Shown here piece by piece: positions 58,304 to 64,000 of a DNA stretch of 64,000 nucleotides. Every line of letters starts with the position of its first letter. The first letter of the stretch is position 1. The position numbers and the translations under genes are program-made. The DNA is taken from assembly GCA_905250115.1 (NCBI GenBank), contig CAJNOI010000034.1, positions 146,800 to 210,799 of the forward strand. The letters run 5' to 3'. A model generated the notes under the pieces. That model made no database searches. It had not been told where the DNA came from and saw nothing but the letters and a program-made list of their open reading frames with translations. Origin of the DNA: Adineta steineri. Taxonomy: Eukaryota > Rotifera > Eurotatoria > Adinetida > Adinetidae.

Positions 58304-59388
58304 TTATTTCATGTAATAATCACATTTAAGTATTGGACAAGTATCGTATATATCCATTGATGAATAATCATAATATAATGTATAAACTGGAAATATTTTA
58401 TCATATGTACCAGTATAATCATAATATTCTAGTGAATACATAGGTTTAAGAAGAGTATTATGTGAACAAACTTTTTCACGAAATATACTAACAAATCGTG
58501 TAGCTAATTGTGTTTCCTCAATAATCATTTTTGATAGAACATAGATACTAGTTTGATCAGATACAGTAAGTTTAATATGACCTGGATATGCGTTGTAAGA
58601 ATCAAAAGTAATCAAACGAAAATATATAGTAACATATCTATAGATAAAGAAGAAAAAGTACTTTTCTTGTTGTCTTATCATATATATTTTCATTTTACTT
58701 TGAATGATTTAGTTGTAAAGTTTTATCAAATGATTTTGAAAGTTTGTTTTCAAGAATCATTTCATCTGGTTGTAATACAGATATTGGTGTAATAAATTGT
58801 AAAATTCCATCACTAAAATTTTCACCGAATATCATTCGATAGTCAACTGAATTTTCAATTTCGAATAATTTTGTTAGAATGAAAAAATCTTCTTTTGACA
58901 TTTGAGGTAATAGATCTCTTATAACTAAAAATTATATTAATCATTAAAAAAAACAAGTTTTTTTGTTATTAACCTAATCGAAATTGTTCATAAGTTACAC
59001 GACCGGAATTAAGTTTATCGAGTGAATAACAAGCAGGAAGTAATATTGTCTTATGATTTAATAATAATGAATTAATCCTTTCACATGCAATATTCAATTG
59101 CTCAGGAGAAGTAAGTATAGGTTTTGTTACATTTGTTAAATATTCCTATATTAGAAAATATTAATAAAAGAATCAAGAAGTTTTTTTTAATATAATTACA
59201 AGTTCTTTCTGACGACTAGTTTTAATCTTCTTATTGTATTGTGCTTTTTTATTATCTACTTGTTTGGTAGACTCGAGAAGAATAGATTCAATCAAGGATT
59301 TTACTGATGATTGTTCATTTTTAATTGTTTCTAAATCTCGAGATTGAATAATTTCCGTCTTTTGTTGTTCTTGATCGTGGTCTTCCAT
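58304..59388 (-). CDS. EF-hand-like protein, 306 aa, function unknown
   Basis: Four exons (minus) 59200-59388, 58974-59145, 58699-58924 and 58304-58637 join in phase. The first 65 residues are a charged helix (MEDHDQEQQKTEII..). Next comes a helical segment with LDKLNSGRVTYEQF, which resembles one EF-hand loop and its exiting helix, though with weak calcium ligands. A region with MSKEDFFILTKLFE, possibly a second degenerate EF-hand, follows. The C-terminal 110 residues (FRLITFDSYNAYPGHIKLTVSD.. and a Tyr/Asp-rich end) look like a separate beta-rich domain. I do not recognise the family; ciliary or axonemal EF-hand proteins are one possibility. The start is the first in-frame ATG. Confidence 0.65.
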
Positions 59389-60626
59389 TTCTTTCTTCTT
59401 CTTTTTTTATAATGAAACAGAACAAAAAAAGTGTAGACAATCCACAGTGCTATTTACTAATATTTCACCATGGGCATTAAGGTGCATAATTTGCATATTG
59501 TATCGATTTCAACAATGTCGAAAATACTTTGTAACCCGAGATGATCTTTTTTTTATATAATCAGATGTAGTAAAAAGAATATGAATTGCACAATTTCGAT
59601 ATAAAATCCATTGTATCATGAAAATGTTTTGTATATACACAATAATATTTTTTCCATTATCTGCAAATTACCACAATTCCGTGCAAACAATAGAGGTTTT
59701 CTCAACTAGAAATTTTCGCTCTAATGATTATCAATAGATTTGTATTGATAGTGTTAAGATCAATCGGAAGAAAGTCATTTACGATTTGCATACAAACTAT
59801 AAATGCTATCAAAAACGGGATATTACGGTAAGATAAATATAGTGTGAATTCAAATCGTTCTTCGTTCGTATTAGAAATATATACCATACTCGATCATTTT
59901 ACGCATAAGAAAAAATTAGTCATAGTACGATGTATTCTATTAGATTTATTTTCCAAAATCTCGCAGTGATATCGTATTAAACACAAATCGGAATATTGTT
60001 TATTACACGATATAGATAAATAATTTTGTTAACAATAACTTATATCTCTATATAAATATCAGTCAGTATTTTTTATCGATTTATTACCGTTTACGGACAA
60101 TCTATGCGCATCTAATGCTATATACACTTATAAAAGATACTCTGAAGAATTTTAGTATCATTGAAAATTTCACGAAATCAGTGATTCTAGTTATCGAAAA
60201 CATGTCTTTATTCTTCTCTAAAATTTAAGTGGACACATGTTAAAGATACTTTTTTTTCTTCTGTTCGGAATGTGTTTATCCTTCATTCTATGATAAATAA
60301 TTCAAATAAGATCACGTTTTCTTCTTGTAAATTTCGAATTCTAGCCAATATTTATAATAAGAAATAAATTTTATAATAGTTTTTTTATGTTTATTGTATT
60401 TTTTGTTTTTTTTTGTGAAAACCAAATACACTCACACACGTATACAAAAAAAAAGAAAATATTATAACATCAACAAGATATAACTGTTGATATTTTCTTT
60501 TTTACGGTTGTATAAAAATGGATATATATATGAAAAACGACTAAAGATAAAAGCGAGAAAAGAATCAGATGATGATTTTTTTTTCAGTTGTTAAAACGCG
60601 TGTGTGATGATTAGAAATGAAATCAT
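59389..60626. other. Intergenic region
   Basis: It lies between the 5' end of the EF-hand-like gene and the 3' end of the FABP gene. It is AT-rich; the short minus ORF 59702-59887 has no support. Confidence 0.5.
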
Positions 60627-61164
60627 TTAATCAGCACGTTTGTACCAACGACGAGCTGTAACATCACCAGCTTTCATATCCTAACAAATAAAAGAAAATA
60701 GTTTTTTTGAAAATAAAATCATTGTTAAAACATACAATTTGATGTTGATCTTGAGCATCAACCCAACGTGTAACTGTTGATTCTTTGTTATTTTTATCGC
60801 GCATTGTGTGTACCCATTTATCACCTTCGAATCGGATTGTTGACTATTATTTAAATAAATAAAAATTTAGAAAAAAATATATTTAAAATTTAATTTAACT
60901 AACTTTAACACTTTCACCATCGAGACGGGTTTCGTCGAATTCTACACCTGGTGTAAATTCATATGATCCAGATTTAAGTGTTGATTCACTTTTAAATGTC
61001 CATTTATCTCCATTTTCGCTAATGACTAATTTTGGTTTAATTAATTTAGCTGATTGACGAAGAGCGAAACCAACACCAATTTCTTTCATATAATCATCAA
61101 AATGTTCACCATCAACGTATTCCCATGAACCAATAAGTTTACGAATACCGGCGGAAGCTGACAT
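60627..61164 (-). CDS. Fatty-acid-binding protein (FABP/CRABP family)
   Basis: Three exons (minus) 60904-61164, 60736-60843 and 60627-60680 encode 140 aa, the usual length. These proteins carry fatty acids or retinoids in the cytoplasm within a ten-strand beta barrel. The family pattern is plain: LIGSWEYVDGEHFDDYMKEI, VGFALRQSAKLIKPKL, TFKSESTLK, FTPGVEFDETRLDG, and the closing VTARRWYKR with the ligand-carboxylate Arg-x-Tyr type end. A 5' UTR intron is likely, with an acceptor just before ATG and a donor near 61227. A strong TATA box lies upstream. The gene is intact. Confidence 0.93.
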
Positions 61165-61294
61165 TATATTCTAAATTAAATAGAAATATATATGGAAAAT
61201 CTAAATAAAATCAAATGATTACTTACTGAATCGACGAAAAGTGATGCTTTGTAGATATGAAAGAATGAGGTACTGAAATAAGATAGTCACACCT

Positions 61295-61305
61295 CCTTTT
61301 ATATA
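61295..61305 (-). promoter_or_regulatory. TATA box of the FABP gene
   Basis: TATATAAAAGG on the minus strand lies about 130 bp before the ATG. A non-coding first exon ending at a GTAAGT near 61227 fits a start about 30 bp downstream of it. Confidence 0.65.
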
Positions 61306-61875
61306 CCGAGCTATCGCTAATAATAGAAAAACATAGAAGGAGAACATCAAATACCAATCGTTCTTTCTAACGATTACTAGCTGTTTTTTATTCTTCTTCT
61401 AAGAGAGAAAGAATGAAAACATGTCGTGATGGCGATATATGGTTGGATGAGCCTCGAAAGTTTTCTATTCATGATATCACTTATTATTAAATAGAATGAA
61501 AATATACTTTTTCAATTTCGTATTATTAAATCTCGGTTTTATTCAGACCTAGGAATTTGTAATCATCAAAAGAGAACGAGAGAAATATAGATATATCTAT
61601 ATTCGTTTTTACACAGAAGAGTGAAGCATCTGTTACACTTTACTGATATCTATTACTACATTCGTTCCTAAATCGACCTTATTTTTAACCCTCGATAACA
61701 GCAAATAAATATAATATAGTACCCAAACTGATGAATGCGTACTTATATTTTTGTTTAACAACTAAAACTATTTAATATTAATAGAAAAAATTTCATTTAT
61801 TCAAGGAATTTATTAGCAAAAATGAAAAGTATTTCTGTAGTTCATTTCATGATTAAAATAAAATAGTCAATTAAA
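61306..61875. other. Intergenic region between FABP promoter and the HSP70-SBD gene
   Basis: No gene is visible. It lies just beyond the stop codon of the minus-strand gene on the right. Confidence 0.5.
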
Positions 61876-64000
61876 TTAATTTTCAATATTAAAAATTCCA
61901 TATTGAATTAATTTTTCCCATGATGAATATTTCAATTCTAATTGTTGACAATAAATTCCATAAGATAAACGTTTTTGTGCATAAAAATCAATTGCTTTAT
62001 CAGCATTTTCCAATAACGGTTTTGGTAAATGACGATGAAGAAGTGACTTAAGAAAAACAAAAATTCAGAATAAATTCAATAAATCCAATATAATTTCTTA
62101 CTCGAATTTGTTCACTATAAAATGGAATCAAAAGTTCGTTTCTTTCTGATAATGGAACTTGTAATAAAAATTCTAATAGAATTATACCCGTAGCAATCAA
62201 ATGAATTATATCATTTTGTGTATTTAATGCTAAAAAAGAAAATAATTTATTTCTAAATATTCTTTATATTTAATCTTACCAAATGAATTAAAACCTTGTT
62301 TATATAAATATTCTTTAAGTTCATCAAAATTCTTCATATCTATCGATAATAATTTAACAAAATCTTCATTGATATTAAATGATCCATTTGATAATTGAAT
62401 TCTTTTTAATTCATTCATTATTGTTGAAGTTAATGAAATAGTTTTAAACTTAGGAAATATTGGAAAGTCTTTTGAAATTTCAATTTCACCTGAAAAATTT
62501 ATTTTTCGATTTTCAGTATCACCTTTAAGCTAAAAAGATAAATGTATTACAAAAGATTATTTTAGAAATTTTACAAACCATATATAAAGAATTATTCATT
62601 TGTTGATTGTCAATAGTTATAGCTTGATAATCTGGATTACTTCGTACATATTGGAGATGCCGTTCGATATCATCTGGAGTAAGGTGATCTACAATATATT
62701 AAAATCGATAGATGAAATTAAAATTTTTATAATAATAATAATCTTACGATCTTGTGGATTGATTGTAATCATAGCTTTAGCACCTGATCGTGATTCTTCA
62801 GCATTCACTATTAAAAAACCATTAGCATCAAGATCCATAGAAATAGATATTTCTAATGCTTTTGATGTAAAATTTGATGTTAAATTAGTAAGAAGAAATT
62901 CACCAAGAAAGATCTAAAGAAATAATAAATTAAAACAATTATATGATAATATTATTCTTAGTTTACATTATATTTTGTTGATTTATGTTCGCCTCGAAAA
63001 ATACGAATTGTAGCTGTTGTTTGATAAGCATAAGCATTAGTAAATACGGAATCCAACTGAGCTTTTCGTGGAATTGTTGAATTACGAGGGATTATGATAC
63101 ACATTTGACCATTGACATCTTCAATACCTAAACTAAGTGGAGTAACATCGAGTAGTAGAAGATCTTGCATCTGAGTAACCCTAGTTTCACGATTGCTATT
63201 CAATGGTAATCTAAAATAAATTCAATATATTTGTTCTAATTTGTACAACTATCAAATGTCATGTAAGTGTTATACTTTTTTTTTTTAGATCTCTTTCCAG
63301 CAAATGAAGGTATTTCATTCAGGAGTGTATTAGATATTGATTCTTGAACTGATCTATCATTGTCGACGTCTGGTTCCATCTAAAACAAGCAAAAATTTTA
63401 GTAAATGATTTTAATGTGAACTTGTTGACACCTACATCATAAAATTGTGCAGATGCGGCAGAATTTGTATATATTGTTTCCAGAGGTCTTGCAATTAATT
63501 CTTCGGTCTGTTCAAAATTCGATTCGTCCATCCTTTCCGATTGAGAACTTATGCTGCTAGTTTTAGCACCCCTACCACCTCTGCTACCTCCACCTCCACG
63601 TTGATCACCTCCCATATATGCCATAGGTGATCTCAGTATCTGATTACGGTTACGATAACTAGAGCTAGTTTGCATCCTACGCGAGTCTTCACTGCTCGAT
63701 TCTTGTCGATCATTTGTAAAACTAAATGAAGCTTTCGATAGAGATGATGCTTTTGGAAGCACCGGATTTATAGGCGCTAGATGGACGCGATAATCCTTGG
63801 TATCGGAACTACGGTTAAGCTCAGTTAAGTTTGCTATGGACGCTCCAGGAGGTGGTTGTGGCAGCTGAGGTAGATAAGCAGGAACATTATACATTGGTGA
63901 ATAATTAGATGGTGGAACATTTGAACAAAACGTAGTGTTGCTCGTGCTGCTTCCATTTAATGCTGAAGCTGACGATGGAAAACGTGGTGGCGGTGGAGGA
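61876..64000 (-). CDS. Chimeric protein: Pro/RGG-rich N-terminus joined to HSP70 substrate-binding domain (partial at right edge)
   Basis: Eight exons on the minus strand join in phase: 63436-64000 (open to the edge), 63276-63379, 62967-63210, 62748-62913, 62579-62688, 62280-62529, 62102-62229 and 61876-62046. The N-terminal part is disordered: PPPPPRFPSS, PQLPQPPPGAS, Ser-rich runs, then RGGGGSRGGRGAKTSS and later AGKRSKKKK. With no ATPase domain between, it runs into an HSP70 substrate-binding beta domain: QDLLLLDVTPLSLGIE, RNSTIPRKAQ, IRIFRGEHKSTK, LGEF, DLDANGFLIVNAEE. A shortened helical lid follows (LTPDDIERHLQYVRS), then a diverged helical end. Without the ATPase part it cannot cycle as an HSP70; peptide or RNP binding is plausible. 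The ATPase domain could still lie beyond the edge only if the order were circularly changed. Confidence 0.75.

Noticed and set aside
1-64000. CRISPR arrays, rRNA, tRNA genes, bacterial operons
   Set aside because: No regularly spaced repeats, no rRNA-like blocks and no cloverleaf with proper boxes were seen; the gene structure is eukaryotic throughout.

Overview
This is a eukaryotic, animal-type nuclear window: AT-rich DNA, genes split by many short GT..AG introns (mostly 45-60 bp), and typical metazoan genes (nuclear receptor, high-affinity choline transporter, fatty-acid-binding protein, WD40/SAM/U-box protein, Tudor protein). It also carries a multidomain non-ribosomal peptide synthetase (NRPS), a decayed type I polyketide synthase (PKS) and a methyltransferase, gene classes that are rare in animals but known as horizontally acquired genes of bdelloid rotifers. 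A bdelloid (Adineta/Rotaria-like) is the best inference; no single marker proves it.

Layout. About 1-34.9 kb is a gene-poor accessory region. It holds the 3' part of a coiled-coil gene with an HDV-like ribozyme candidate in an intron (738-812), a PKS pseudogene (6.8-11.7 kb), a VPS13-like relic (19.5-21.1 kb), a spliced NRPS read as A-T-C-C(start)-gap-A-T-TE (21.9-28.7 kb, with a 100-N assembly gap), a SINE-like insertion with a 13-bp target duplication (29.34-29.56 kb), a methyltransferase pseudogene with one in-frame stop (30.1-30.8 kb) and a small Gly-rich protein gene. Dispersed hairpins whose arms resemble TGTGGG telomere-type repeats recur through this part.

From about 34.9 kb to the end the window is ordinary and gene-dense: WDSUB1, UMP-CMP kinase, IMMP2L, a two-Tudor protein, a small mitochondrial membrane protein and an acidic secretory protein (minus), a nuclear receptor (minus), a large LEA2/DUF3712-like membrane protein, SLC5A7/CHT1, a DUF547 protein (minus), an EF-hand-like protein (minus), a FABP (minus) and, running off the right edge, a gene joining a Pro/RGG-rich N-terminus to an HSP70 substrate-binding domain without the ATPase domain (minus).

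How it fits together: the NRPS, the PKS remnant and the methyltransferase remnant look like what is left of a secondary-metabolite neighbourhood, of which only the NRPS still reads as an open spliced gene. Several in-frame stops in the relics sit at Gln, Trp or Arg codons one C-to-T transition away from a stop. The genes on the right are unrelated housekeeping and signalling genes. All splice structures were worked out by eye from reading-frame continuity and GT/AG sites.
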